A stretch of DNA of 64,000 nt from contig JAHLLS010000021.1 of assembly GCA_020444045.1 (NCBI GenBank), forward strand, positions 1 to 64,000. The letters are read 5' to 3'. The position numbers were made by a program, and so were the translations under genes. Origin of the DNA: Deltaproteobacteria bacterium (GTDB lineage: Bacteria; Desulfobacterota; Desulfobacteria; Desulfobacterales; UBA5852). Positions 1 through 8,127 of this stretch are shown here, one piece after another (within the stretch, counting starts at the first letter, position 1; each line of letters opens with the position of its first letter). The notes below the pieces were generated by a model, which worked only from the letters and a program-made list of their open reading frames with translations, was not told the DNA's origin and made no database searches.

Positions 1-30
1 CCAACGCCGATATTTATCCGCCTTCGGCGG
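1..30. repeat. Tail of a dispersed palindromic repeat, with a small hairpin
   Basis: Bases 2-13 (caacgccgatat) are identical to 9048-9059 inside the inverted-repeat element at 8935-9081, so the window probably opens in the last bases of another copy. A short GC hairpin follows (ccgcc 18-22, ggcgg 26-30). Only 12 bases are shared, so membership in the family is an inference. Confidence 0.4.
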
Positions 31-84
31 GTCGGGCAAATTGGCCATTTATGGATGAGAACTACCGAACAAAGGAAACACAAC

Positions 85-339
85 ATGCCGATTTATGACA
101 TCCGATGCCATGCCTGCGGCAACACCGGCGAGGTTATCGTGACGGCAAGCGATGCCCCGTTGACCTGCCCCAGTTGCGGCTCGACCGATACAGCTAAAAT
201 CATGTCCGCGACGAGTTCGCTCACCGGACGCACCGGTGCGGGCTTGCCGGGTCCGAATGACACAGGCTGCTGCGGCAGCCATCCCGGCCACGCCGGCTGC
301 GCCGGCCCCGGCTCCTGCTGCGGCAAATCCTTTGGATAG
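85..339 (+). CDS. FmdB/CxxC_CxxC zinc-ribbon protein
   Basis: A small 84-residue protein that begins MPIYDIRCHACG, the signature start of the FmdB-type regulatory zinc-ribbon family. Two CxxC knuckles (CHAC near residue 8 and CPSC near 35) should bind one zinc. The C-terminal third is rich in Gly, Cys and Pro, with a CC..H..H..C..CC pattern that could bind more metal; such tails are common in this family. I take ATG 85 rather than an upstream in-frame ATG at 55 because MPIYxxxC is the conserved family start. The family is named after FmdB of formamidase/amidase clusters, but its molecular role is not firmly established. The next gene on this strand, a receiver-like protein, starts about 100 bp on. 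Confidence 0.8.
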   Translation: MPIYDIRCHACGNTGEVIVTASDAPLTCPSCGSTDTAKIMSATSSLTGRTGAGLPGPNDTGCCGSHPGHAGCAGPGSCCGKSFG

Positions 340-435
340 GGCACAGGCACCCGCACAGGATCACGATCGGCCGAATTACCGGCCGCATGGGAATGATCGG
401 CGCTGCAACGGTGGCGCTGCTATCGAGGAGGAAGA

Positions 436-801
436 ATGTCGCGAATACTGCTGGTGGTCGACCAGATGGACACATTTGAAGAACTGGCCGATGCCCTGCA
501 TCAGGGAGGCGGTGCCGAAATCCTGTGGGCCCATGACAGTGAATCCGCCTTTGATCAAGTAGCGGATAACCCACCGGATCTCGTTGTCGTCGACGAAACG
601 ATCGGTGAAACCAGCGGTCTTGATTGGATTCGCCGCCTGATGGGGGTGAATGCCTTCATCCATACCGCCGCCGTAAGCGGCCTGCCCCATGAGGAATTTC
701 ACGAAACATCGGAAGGCCTTGGTATCATGGACCAGTTGCAGCCCCGCCCGGGTAAAACCGATGCGCAGCGGCTATTGAACACCCTCCGACAGTTCGGTTG
801 A
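436..801 (+). CDS. Degenerate single-domain response-regulator receiver
   Basis: 121 residues with a CheY-like receiver pattern and no output domain: an ILLVVD first strand, a hydrophobic strand ending in the presumptive phospho-acceptor D53 (LVVVDE), and an AAVSG segment matching the Thr/Ser strand. The conserved Lys of the usual KP motif appears to be missing; the matching region reads QLQPRP. It may therefore be a receiver fold with altered switching. A good Shine-Dalgarno (gaggagga, about 425) precedes ATG 436. No partner kinase lies nearby, so the function is unknown. It converges on the hydrolase gene, with a shared hairpin between them. Confidence 0.7.
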   Translation: MSRILLVVDQMDTFEELADALHQGGGAEILWAHDSESAFDQVADNPPDLVVVDETIGETSGLDWIRRLMGVNAFIHTAAVSGLPHEEFHETSEGLGIMDQLQPRPGKTDAQRLLNTLRQFG

Positions 802-908
802 TAGGCGTCAGCGTTTCAAAATCTGATTTAACGCCTATTGTGGCCGTATTGCCGCCCCCATCGAATTTCGCCCATGGAAATGAAGGGGTGGCCCGTTCTC
901 AACGGTCA

Positions 909-934
909 GCGCCTTATGGTCTTTTTTAAGGCGC
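909..934. terminator. Bidirectional hairpin between convergent genes
   Basis: Perfect 8-bp stem (gcgcctta 909-916, taaggcgc 927-934) around a loop with a T run, in the gap between the receiver gene (ends 801) and the hydrolase gene (ends 945 on the other strand). The position suits termination from both sides. I see no long T tract after the stem on either strand, so efficiency is uncertain. Confidence 0.5.
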
Positions 935-944
935 ACACCGTTTG

Positions 945-1679
945 CTAATCCGCCGTGCCGCTTTTACGGAGACGGCTGATTGGCTCAGTGCCTGCCTGCC
1001 CGCCACGACACACGTCCACCATCATGCCCAGCGCCAACTGAAAGTCCTGCTGTGTCGGGAAAAGCGACAGGTGCCTTGATTCGGGCACGATGTGCAGACG
1101 ATTGGTCTCAGCCTGTCGTGCCGAGGCCTGTATCTTTTGAATCACCGCCATCGGAATGACGGCATCGGCTTCCGCCGCGATAACCAGCAGGTTTCCGTTG
1201 AATTCTTCCAGGATGCGAAACGCGTCCGAATCCTGCCAGCTGTCAGGGACACGAATGACAGCCGAAAACGCCGGACCGAAAGGGGTTTCGTAGGCCTGCG
1301 GCGTATAGACCGCCGGGACCAGCAAAATCAGGTTGTCCACCGAAAATGTTTCCGTAAGCTTGATGGCGGTATAGGCCCCCATGCTGGCCCCGATGAGAGT
1401 CAGCGGTTCGGCGCACGCGTGGTTTATCACCACCTCAGCTTGCGCCGTCCTCTCCTTCAGACTACTACCGATAAGCGTCCCGCCGGTCTCCCCGTGTCCG
1501 ATAAAATCAAAACTGACCGATGGAAAGCCGTTAGTATTCAAGCCCTCCCGCAAACGTGAAAACCGGGCGCGTGATGATTGACCGGCACCATGCAATACGA
1601 TCGTATCGCAGCGCTCGGCACAGGCATCCCCGCGAAGAACATGATTTTCAAAGGGTAATGCGAAGGTTTGGAGATTCAT
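945..1679 (-). CDS. Alpha/beta hydrolase (serine hydrolase family)
   Basis: 244 residues of the alpha/beta-hydrolase fold. The oxyanion-hole HGAG lies at about 30-33 and the nucleophile elbow is GASMG with S99. D172 (AEADAVIP) and H203 (ESRHLS) complete a plausible catalytic triad in the right order and spacing. There is no signal peptide or membrane segment, so it is cytoplasmic. It most resembles small carboxylesterase or acylglycerol-lipase-like hydrolases; the substrate cannot be told from sequence. Start ATG at 1679. It stands alone on the minus strand, about 150 bp from the end of the MFS gene, and shares a hairpin with the convergent receiver gene. Confidence 0.8.
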   Translation of the reverse strand: MNLQTFALPFENHVLRGDACAERCDTIVLHGAGQSSRARFSRLREGLNTNGFPSVSFDFIGHGETGGTLIGSSLKERTAQAEVVINHACAEPLTLIGASMGAYTAIKLTETFSVDNLILLVPAVYTPQAYETPFGPAFSAVIRVPDSWQDSDAFRILEEFNGNLLVIAAEADAVIPMAVIQKIQASARQAETNRLHIVPESRHLSLFPTQQDFQLALGMMVDVCRGGQAGTEPISRLRKSGTAD

Positions 1680-1832
1680 CGGGTATAATCACTTACCGCT
1701 TGGGGAGAAAACACTGAAACCCAGTCTTCAGACAAATCCGTTGCCGAGATATTCTGTCTCAGATCGATTTATACCATTAGACAAACGTGACGGATTTTGC
1801 TGCGCCTGGAACACGTTGTTGGGCAGCCTTGA

Positions 1833-3080
1833 TCACATGCCAGCCCTGGATTCTGCGTCTCGAACATTAGGGCGGTAAAAAAGCAACCCCATTGCTGCGA
1901 GAGCGGCGAACGATGCTCCGGCAATAAACGGGGCCGAGGCACCGTAAACGCTCCATAGTGTCCCTGCGATAACGCTGGCCGGCAACAGCACCACACCGCT
2001 TACCAGATTAAACACCCCGAAGGCCGTCCCGCGTAGCTCAGAGGGTGCCGTATCGGCAACAAGTTTCGACAACAAGCCCTGCGTGAATGCCATATGCAGT
2101 CCCCAGAACGCCACACCAAGGAAGGCGACCGGAGGTGAGGCGGCCATCGCTAAAATGACATCGGCGACAAAGAGCAATCCAAGGCCGAACGCTAATAAAT
2201 TTCGGGCTGAAAGCCGGTCCGCCGCCGCGCCCGCAGGATAGGCAAACAATGAATAGACAATATTCATCACAATCATAATGGCGGGCACAAAAGCAATCGC
2301 AAGTCCGACGTCCTGAGCACGAAGAATCAGAAACGCCTCGCTGAAGCGGGCAAGCGTAAAGACGGCGCCCAGCATAACGACAAGCCAGTAAAGTAAGGGA
2401 AGGCGTTTGGCATCCCTCAACGTCAGGCGATTTCGGGAACTTGCGGACCGTTCGGTCGGTTCGGGTTCGCGGAGCGCCACAATCAGCAGAAAGACCGCGA
2501 TGAAGGCAGGGGCCACAGCGACCCACAACACCGCTTTGATGTTGCCTGCAAACAGGATCATAAAGACAACCGCCAGCAGTGGCCCGATAAAGGCCCCAAC
2601 GGAATCGAGTGCCTGGCGCAGCCCATAGGCTGCGCCCCGAAGTGGCGGTGGTGTAATATCGGCAACGATCGCATCACGGGGCGCGCCGCGAATGCCCTTT
2701 CCGATGCGATCGACAAAACGGGCCCCGAACACCCATCCAATGGTTGTTGCGAGTGGAAATATCGGTTTGGTCAAGGCTCCCAGGGCATACCCCGTTACAG
2801 CGAGCCATTTTCGTTTCCGGTAGTAATCACTGGCCGCACCGGAGAACACTTTCGTGGTCGCCGCGATTCCCTCGGCAAGGCCCTCGATAATCCCCACCGT
2901 GACCATTGATGCGCCGAGCACCGTGGTCATAAATACCGGCAGGAGGCTGTGAACAAGCTCGGATGATATGTCCATAAACAGCGATACAAATCCGAGGACC
3001 CAGATACCGCTCGGCAACTTGTGATCAATATTCTTTGTGGAAGTTAACAATTCGGGGTTACATGGTTGCAATGAGGTCAT
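1833..3080 (-). CDS. Major facilitator superfamily transporter
   Basis: About 415 residues with some 12 hydrophobic segments. The loop after the second segment carries DYYRKRKW in the position of the MFS signature, and the GARFVDRIGKGIRGAPRDA stretch is typical of the MFS branch that includes YfkF-like and fosmidomycin-type exporters. There is a long cytoplasmic loop (about residues 195-215, EPEPTERS) between the two six-helix halves. It is an inner-membrane transporter; direction and substrate are unknown. I chose ATG 3080 because the first membrane helix starts soon after it; an upstream TTG at 3140 would add 20 residues without an obvious ribosome site. Confidence 0.8.
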   Translation of the reverse strand: MTSLQPCNPELLTSTKNIDHKLPSGIWVLGFVSLFMDISSELVHSLLPVFMTTVLGASMVTVGIIEGLAEGIAATTKVFSGAASDYYRKRKWLAVTGYALGALTKPIFPLATTIGWVFGARFVDRIGKGIRGAPRDAIVADITPPPLRGAAYGLRQALDSVGAFIGPLLAVVFMILFAGNIKAVLWVAVAPAFIAVFLLIVALREPEPTERSASSRNRLTLRDAKRLPLLYWLVVMLGAVFTLARFSEAFLILRAQDVGLAIAFVPAIMIVMNIVYSLFAYPAGAAADRLSARNLLAFGLGLLFVADVILAMAASPPVAFLGVAFWGLHMAFTQGLLSKLVADTAPSELRGTAFGVFNLVSGVVLLPASVIAGTLWSVYGASAPFIAGASFAALAAMGLLFYRPNVRDAESRAGM

Positions 3081-3158
3081 GTGGCTTTTTCCGACACGGC
3101 CTAACGTTGCTGATAAAAGGTTTGGCGAGCTTTTAGCCAAATCCGGTTGATTAGATTG

Positions 3159-3572
3159 CTATCCAATATTTTTTGTAAACGTAAACCGATCGGAAGCTTG
3201 TATGTGAAATAAAGCACGCAAGTATTGTTCGTCCTCGGTTCTTTTAAATAGAACATGTGCATCCGACTTCCAATCCCCAATTATGGTGAAATGAACTTTA
3301 CTGGCATTTAGACCTTCGAATGCAGCAGACAACAGTTTTTCATCCTGTTTTATGTCAGTTACAATCCAAGCCCCTTGAAGGATATAATTGGGATCTGAAA
3401 TATCGAATTTTCCCTCAATACTTCTGAAAATAAGATTTGGGTCGTGATCGGGTTCAGAAACCTCTGGTTCAATACCAATTTTTTCAGCTTGTTTGATGAA
3501 ATCTATTGATCGCCTTTTAACATCAATTAGTACCTTGCGGCCGCTGTAAGGTCCAGTCATAAGGAATACCAA
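3159..3572 (-). CDS. Unrecognised protein, second of two overlapping ORFs in an AT-rich islet
   Basis: 137 codons from a TTG at 3572 (or 133 from ATG 3560). The product is soluble-looking, mixed charged and aliphatic, with no signal peptide or membrane segment; I recognise no family. Base composition is clearly more AT-rich than its neighbours. It overlaps the upstream ORF (3523-3762) by 38-50 bp in another frame, and its own frame is open back to a stop at 3594-3596. The pair could be two translationally coupled small genes or one gene broken by a frameshift between about 3523 and 3593. Foreign origin is suggested only by composition. Confidence 0.5.
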   Translation of the reverse strand: MVFLMTGPYSGRKVLIDVKRRSIDFIKQAEKIGIEPEVSEPDHDPNLIFRSIEGKFDISDPNYILQGAWIVTDIKQDEKLLSAAFEGLNASKVHFTIIGDWKSDAHVLFKRTEDEQYLRALFHIQASDRFTFTKNIG

Positions 3573-3762
3573 ATTCGTACCGCCATAAATTTGTCAATTT
3601 ATCCAAAAATGCTGGAGAATCGATAAGTGCATTGGGAACGAGTGACACGATATCGTCAATAACCATACTTTGGACACCATTGTTCCTCAACTCATTGATG
3701 AGATTTTCACGTAAAGTGCTTTTTTGAGCAATAACAGCGGGTAATATTTGTTCAATAAACAT
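3523..3762 (-). CDS. Unrecognised small protein, first of two overlapping ORFs
   Basis: 79 codons from ATG 3762. The product is aliphatic and acidic in its first half (ILPAVIAQ, IDDIVSLVP) and ends in aromatic-rich sequence (LWRYEFGIPYDW) before running into a stop at 3523. The final part overlaps the next ORF in a different frame. The abrupt tail (LQRPQGTN) could be out-of-frame sequence after a frameshift, in which case the two ORFs are one gene of about 200 codons. No known domain is visible. AT-rich like its partner, and followed upstream by 500 bp of AT-rich, gene-free DNA. Confidence 0.45.
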   Translation of the reverse strand: MFIEQILPAVIAQKSTLRENLINELRNNGVQSMVIDDIVSLVPNALIDSPAFLDKLTNLWRYEFGIPYDWTLQRPQGTN

Positions 3763-4258
3763 TTATATTTCTCAACATATACCTGAATGGCTAACTTATT
3801 TATTCAGTGGAAATCTGCCTTTGCGCACAAAAGTTCCTTTTCCTACAAAAATGCGATTTTCTAAATCTATTTGGGCATTGATGGGAAATCCACCATAACC
3901 TACTGTTAAGTCGTATTAATCAACCGGCCGAGTAGGAAGTCACCTTAGTGAATAAGATTCTACTTTTGCGCCATTATCAGTGAATTATCGAATTTTCCGT
4001 TGAGGCGCACTTGTCTATTATTATCTTGACTGCAACTCGGAAAATTGGGGTTTACCATGAATAATTAGCCTTCATTACCGAAGCCCTGGGGGTGCCCGAT
4101 AGAACACTTTCAAAACACAGTTTTGTAGCCATTGCGGCTGATGGGAAAAGACCGGCTTCTTGGAGAATAGGCAGTCTTCTCCTACTATATTTCCATAGAG
4201 ATACAAAGACTGGATCTATTTATCGGGGCTGAAAAACTATGCTAAACAACAATATCTA
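3763..4258. other. AT-rich gene-free stretch
   Basis: About 500 bp with no convincing ORF, RNA gene or repeat. It is much more AT-rich than the flanking DNA and continuous in composition with the two small ORFs at 3159-3762. A TTGACT near 4025 could be a weak plus-strand -35 box, but nothing coding follows. Possibly a decayed remnant of an acquired segment. Confidence 0.4.
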
Positions 4259-4642
4259 TCACGACACTTCGGATTCAGGCTCGCGCAGCCAGGCGCAGGC
4301 TGCTTCGTAATCCGAAAAGGGCTCGATGCAGAAGCCTTCGCTTTCAGCCAGGCAGCAGAACATGCGGGCCACGCCGAAGACAAGCGTATTGGGATTCGCC
4401 ACCGTGGCCCATCGGCTGCTCTTGAAGGCGTCGAGCTTTCCAAGGCTCCTGACCACCGCTTCGATCTCCTCGGTGGATGGGCCGTATTCGGTATGTCGGG
4501 CATCGAACAGAATATTGGCAGGGGGCTGGAAGGCGGCATCGACAACAATACTTTCGAAAGTCTGGACGACTTCCTCAATGGGCGTAACCCCATACGCGGT
4601 TACAACGATACAATGATCGTTGATCGAATACTCAAGACTCAT
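4259..4642 (-). CDS. SpoIIAA/STAS-like small protein
   Basis: 127 residues. The pattern of short beta strands and amphipathic helices (YSINDHCIVVTAYG at the start, NILFDARHTEYGPS near 43-56, and a helix after it) resembles the SpoIIAA-like/STAS-like proteins common in environmental Proteobacteria and Desulfobacterota. The LFDAR segment sits where STAS domains have the strand before the regulatory Ser/Thr loop. There is no membrane or export signal. Partners and role are unknown. It stands alone, with AT-rich DNA downstream and a repeat-containing gap upstream. Assignment rests on pattern only. Confidence 0.55.
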   Translation of the reverse strand: MSLEYSINDHCIVVTAYGVTPIEEVVQTFESIVVDAAFQPPANILFDARHTEYGPSTEEIEAVVRSLGKLDAFKSSRWATVANPNTLVFGVARMFCCLAESEGFCIEPFSDYEAACAWLREPESEVS

Positions 4643-5086
4643 GCCGGCTTAACCTGACTGACGTTGGTTTGCATCCATTGCAGATGCGAAGAAGATGATC
4701 ACCTTTAAGTTATAATGAGCAACAAGTCAATATTTACGTTTGATTTCAATCAGATTGGTACTTCTATCCGGAATTGTTCCTCTTAGAAATAAGATGGGGT
4801 CGTAAAGTCCTTAAACCGTCACTCCCGCGAAGGAGGCTTTTTGAATTACAAAATGGACGCTTTTTCATCTTGTCATGCCGGACCCCGATCCGGCATCCAG
4901 TGTTGTAACATTCAAAAAAACAACTGGGTTCCGGGTCAAGCCCGGAATGACGTAAACCCGTAAAATGCTGTTTTGAAATTGTGACACAACCTTCTGGGCA
5001 GGGATGACGAAAGGATTACCTCAGCGGGTTTTTACGAGTTCACCTTTTCTTTTACCGTGAAAGAAAAGTAACGCGCAAAATTGAAA
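4643..5086. other. Intergenic region carrying a dispersed repeat
   Basis: No gene seen. Apart from the inverted repeat at 4872-4951, the flanks (for example cgtcactcccgcgaaggagg near 4818 and gcgggtttttacgagttc near 5026) look like pieces of other dispersed intergenic repeats; I cannot confirm this without the genome. Confidence 0.5.
4872..4951. repeat. Imperfect inverted repeat, dispersed intergenic type
   Basis: Arms at 4872-4900 (starts gtcatgccggaccccgatcc) and 4924-4951 (ends aagcccggaatgac) are imperfect inverted copies, about 28 bp each, around a 23-bp AT-rich loop. The arms read as variants of the gtcattccgggcttgacccgg repeats seen between genes in many proteobacterial genomes. Transcribed, it would form a long stem; it lies downstream of the ModF-like gene and may act as a terminator or mRNA stabiliser. 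Confidence 0.7.
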
Positions 5087-6592
5087 CTAATCCCTTTCCG
5101 ACAGTCGACGGATAGCCCATGAACCTTCTTTGGATAATTGCAGTTCGTGGGTCATGCAAGGCGGACGCTCGTCGGCATGGTGGGTGGTGAAAATCAGGTT
5201 GGTGGGTGTGGCGGTCCCAATGTGTGCCACCATGGCCAGCACCCGCTCGCGGTTGCGGACATCAAGCCCCTGGCAGGGTTCGTCCAGGATCAACAAGGCG
5301 GGATCCTTCACCACGGCCCGGGCGATCAGCACCATGCGCTGCTGCCCGCTGGACATCCGGTCGAAGGGTTTCTCGGCCAGACGCTCGATCTGCAAGCGCG
5401 CAACCCAAGCCCTGGCCTGTTCACGCTGGGCCTGGCTGGCGAGCCGAAACAGCCCCACCGAGTCGAAGAACCCCGACAGGACCACATCGAAACCGGAGAT
5501 GGATTTACGGTAGCGCACCTGGAACTCGCTGGACACCATGCCGATACGCTGTTTGATCTCCCAGATGCTCTCGCCCGTGCCGCGCTGGCGGCCGAAGAGA
5601 AAGATGTCGTTGGCATAGGCCTGGAGGTGATCGGCGCTGATCAGGCGCAGCAGGGTCGATTTGCCGGCGCCGTTGGGACCAGCCACCAGCCAGTTCTCCC
5701 CGTGGTAAACGTTCCAGTTGAGGTTATTCAGGATACGGCGCCCCTCAAAGGAAACCGACGCGTTTACCATGCGGATCAGCGGCGTGCCGTTCTTCACCGA
5801 AACGGGCGTGATGTCAGCGGATGTTCCGGTCCCGACATTTTCATCGCCATGGTCGCTCTTCAGGGTTCGGTTTTTACGTCGCGGTTTCCCGCGCAGCGGT
5901 CCCTGGCGGATAACACCCCCTTCCCCCAGTTCCAGGGAATGGGTCATGATCGGCAACATTTCTTCGTCACGGTGGGTGACCAGGATGATCTGCAGCCCTT
6001 CCCGCACCAGCGCCGTGATCCGGTCTGCCAAATACCGGCGCATGGACGCGTCCAGGCCGTCAAAGGGTTCATCCAGAATCAGCAGTCGGGGGTTGAACAA
6101 CAGGGTGCGGGCGATCAGGAAACGACGCATTTCACCTGTGGAAAGACTACGGATGGGCTGGTCCAGCAGGGGAAAGAGGTCCCACCGGTCGGTGCAAGCT
6201 GCTACGGCCTCCGGGCTGGCTTCGGTGGCGTCCAGAAGGAAACGGACGGACAGGCCCTGTTCGTCGATCCCGGCAAACCCGCGGGCTTCATCGAGGGCTT
6301 CGTCGCGGGCAATCAGGCGCCGGTGAGTTTCGAATGAAAGACGAACAATGTCCCGGGGGCGGATGGCGTCCGGATTCAGCCAGCGCCGCCCCGCCACCAC
6401 CGGCACCTCGCCGGTCAGCGCGGCGGTCAAGGACGTCTTGCCCGATCCGTTGGGCCCCTGGATCACCCAGTTCTGCCCCTGCGCGATGGTCCAGGAAGTA
6501 TCCGGCAGTATCCAGCGGCCCCCCACCCGCAGGGTAATCTGCTCCAGCCGGATGAGGTCGCCGGACGAGGTCGAATCCGTTGACGTCGCCAT
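5087..6592 (-). CDS. modF: ModF-like ABC protein with two ATPase domains
   Basis: 501 residues containing two complete ABC ATPase modules and no membrane helices. Module 1 has Walker A GPNGSGKT near 46-53, signature LSTGEM and Walker B LLILDEP. Module 2 has Walker A GPNGAGKS near 308-315, signature MSSGQQR and Walker B LLILDEP, followed by a THH switch. This tandem layout and size match ModF/PhrA, a soluble ABC-type protein often found with molybdate transport genes. No modABC genes lie nearby; instead its start is 3 bp after the end of a CooC-type ATPase gene, so they are probably cotranscribed. Function of ModF is poorly defined; a role in molybdenum or other metal homeostasis is an inference. 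The symbol is by similarity of layout. Confidence 0.75.
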   Translation of the reverse strand: MATSTDSTSSGDLIRLEQITLRVGGRWILPDTSWTIAQGQNWVIQGPNGSGKTSLTAALTGEVPVVAGRRWLNPDAIRPRDIVRLSFETHRRLIARDEALDEARGFAGIDEQGLSVRFLLDATEASPEAVAACTDRWDLFPLLDQPIRSLSTGEMRRFLIARTLLFNPRLLILDEPFDGLDASMRRYLADRITALVREGLQIILVTHRDEEMLPIMTHSLELGEGGVIRQGPLRGKPRRKNRTLKSDHGDENVGTGTSADITPVSVKNGTPLIRMVNASVSFEGRRILNNLNWNVYHGENWLVAGPNGAGKSTLLRLISADHLQAYANDIFLFGRQRGTGESIWEIKQRIGMVSSEFQVRYRKSISGFDVVLSGFFDSVGLFRLASQAQREQARAWVARLQIERLAEKPFDRMSSGQQRMVLIARAVVKDPALLILDEPCQGLDVRNRERVLAMVAHIGTATPTNLIFTTHHADERPPCMTHELQLSKEGSWAIRRLSERD

Positions 6593-6595
6593 GGA

Positions 6596-7363
6596 CTATT
6601 GCGAAGCCCCGGCCGGTTCCAGGCGGCGGCAGAGCGCGTCGACTTCCGGATCTTCGAGGTCGATGGGGCGGCCCTCCAGGCCGGCCATGAAGAGGGCGTC
6701 CTGATCCCGTATCTCGGCCCAGATCAGGTCGGGATCGATAAATTGGCTTATGGCCTCCCGCATGCGGTCGTCGGCCTTGTTTAATACAAAGGCGATGGGC
6801 GTATCAGCCCCCTGGGCAAGCGCCATGATGCTGCGGGCCAGTTTAAAGGATTCGAAGGACGGGTCGATCACGCCGATGATGCGATCGCCATGGGCATCCA
6901 CACTGCGCCCGAAATGCTCCACCCCGGCCGCCATGTCCACGATCATGCGATCGTCGGCGCCGGCCTGGAAGTTCAACAGAAACGGTCGCAGGACCCCGCC
7001 CATGGGGCAGGCACAGCCTTCGCCGAAGGTCTTGATCTTCCCGATTTTGAGCAGGCGGATGCCATCCGCGTCCGGGACGCAGCGCTCCGGAATGTCTTCC
7101 CAGGTAAAAGCGGTTTCGTAGAAGGCCGGACAGGTCGCGGACGGAAAGGAGGCCTGTTTGCGGGAACGCAGCCCCGCCTTGCCGCCCATGGCTTCCAGCA
7201 GGGTTTCCGCCGAGGGGGAACCCGCCAGACGATGCAAACCGAGGTTCGACTCGTCGGCGTCCACCAGCAGCACCCGTTTCCCTAAGCGCTGAAAGGCCCG
7301 CGCCATGAGCACGGACACGGTACTCTTCCCACTGCCGCCCTTGCCGCAGATCAACAATTTCAT
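6596..7363 (-). CDS. cooC: CooC-type nickel-insertion ATPase (MinD/ParA-like)
   Basis: 255 residues. It starts with a deviant Walker A (GKGGSGKST, residues 7-15), has the switch region LLVDADESN near 34-42, and a CxC motif (GEGCACPMG near 114-122) followed by MIVDMAAGVEHFG. The CxC plus the AAGVEHFGR stretch are hallmarks of CooC, the dimeric ATPase that helps mature the Ni-Fe-S cluster of carbon monoxide dehydrogenase and acetyl-CoA synthase. No CODH or ACS catalytic genes are in this window, so its client must be encoded elsewhere. ATG 7363 is preceded by ggagagatga. It is followed after 3 bp by the ModF-like gene. Confidence 0.85.
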   Translation of the reverse strand: MKLLICGKGGSGKSTVSVLMARAFQRLGKRVLLVDADESNLGLHRLAGSPSAETLLEAMGGKAGLRSRKQASFPSATCPAFYETAFTWEDIPERCVPDADGIRLLKIGKIKTFGEGCACPMGGVLRPFLLNFQAGADDRMIVDMAAGVEHFGRSVDAHGDRIIGVIDPSFESFKLARSIMALAQGADTPIAFVLNKADDRMREAISQFIDPDLIWAEIRDQDALFMAGLEGRPIDLEDPEVDALCRRLEPAGASQ

Positions 7364-7402
7364 GCGTTCATCTCTCCTTAACCCGAAGTCGCTGCATACT
7401 GG

Positions 7403-7414
7403 TCATGATCATGA
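7403..7414. promoter_or_regulatory. Perfect 12-bp palindrome in a divergent promoter region
   Basis: tcatgatcatga reads identically on both strands and lies between the divergent cooC-like (minus) and Nudix (plus) genes. It could be a dimeric regulator's operator, but a single short site is weak evidence. Confidence 0.2.
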
Positions 7415-7536
7415 TAGCGCCCCGCGCGCCCCTTGTAAATATGCCCGTCAGGGTCTATTTTACCCATAAAGAAACCCACCCCTGCAACTTTCGACCAGAT
7501 GCCGTATGCGATGACGCCATCGGAAAGCGACCTGTA

Positions 7537-8097
7537 ATGAATTTCTGTTCCCACTGCGGCGCCGGCCTGACGCAGCGCATCCCCGCCGGCGACGACCGGC
7601 CGCGTTACGTCTGCGACCAATGCCACACCATCCACTACCAGAACCCGCGCATGGTGGTGGGCACCATCCCCGAATGGGAAGACCGCATCCTGCTCTGCCG
7701 CCGCGCCATCGAACCGCGGGCCGGACGATGGACCCTGCCGGCGGGCTATCTCGAAAACGGCGAAACCATGATCGACGGCGCCCGGCGGGAAACGCGTGAA
7801 GAAGCCGGGGCCACGTTGAACGACCTGACGCCCTTTACCCTGTTCGACCTGCCCTTTATCAACCAGATCTATCTCATGTTCCGCGGCCCGTTGCGCACCG
7901 CCGACTACCACCCCGGTGAAGAAAGCCTGGAAGTGCGGCTTTTCAGGGAGGATGCCATCCCCTGGGACGAGTTGGCGTTTGTTGTGGTACGGGAAACCCT
8001 GGAACGCTATTTCAGCGACCGCACTGAAGGCCGCTTCCGACTTCATACCGGTACCATCGTCCCGCCGCCGGATGCCATTCGCCACCGAAGGGCGTGA
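7537..8097 (+). CDS. Nudix hydrolase with N-terminal zinc ribbon
   Basis: 186 residues. A CxxC..CxxC zinc ribbon occupies residues 4-29 (CSHC, CDQC), followed by HYQNPRMVVG and a full Nudix box at about 70-92 (GYLENGETMIDGARRETREE). This layout matches the ADP-ribose or nucleotide pyrophosphatase-type Nudix proteins that carry a zinc finger of the NudC kind, but lacks NudC's longer N-terminal domain and SQPWPFP motif. It hydrolyses a nucleoside diphosphate linked to some moiety; the substrate is unknown. I chose ATG 7537 because MNFCSHCG is the usual start; upstream in-frame codons from 7405 add an unrelated extension. The dehydrogenase gene follows after 30 bp. Confidence 0.8.
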   Translation: MNFCSHCGAGLTQRIPAGDDRPRYVCDQCHTIHYQNPRMVVGTIPEWEDRILLCRRAIEPRAGRWTLPAGYLENGETMIDGARRETREEAGATLNDLTPFTLFDLPFINQIYLMFRGPLRTADYHPGEESLEVRLFREDAIPWDELAFVVVRETLERYFSDRTEGRFRLHTGTIVPPPDAIRHRRA

Positions 8098-8127
8098 CGT
8101 CTATTGGATAATGAAAGGATCGCCATC

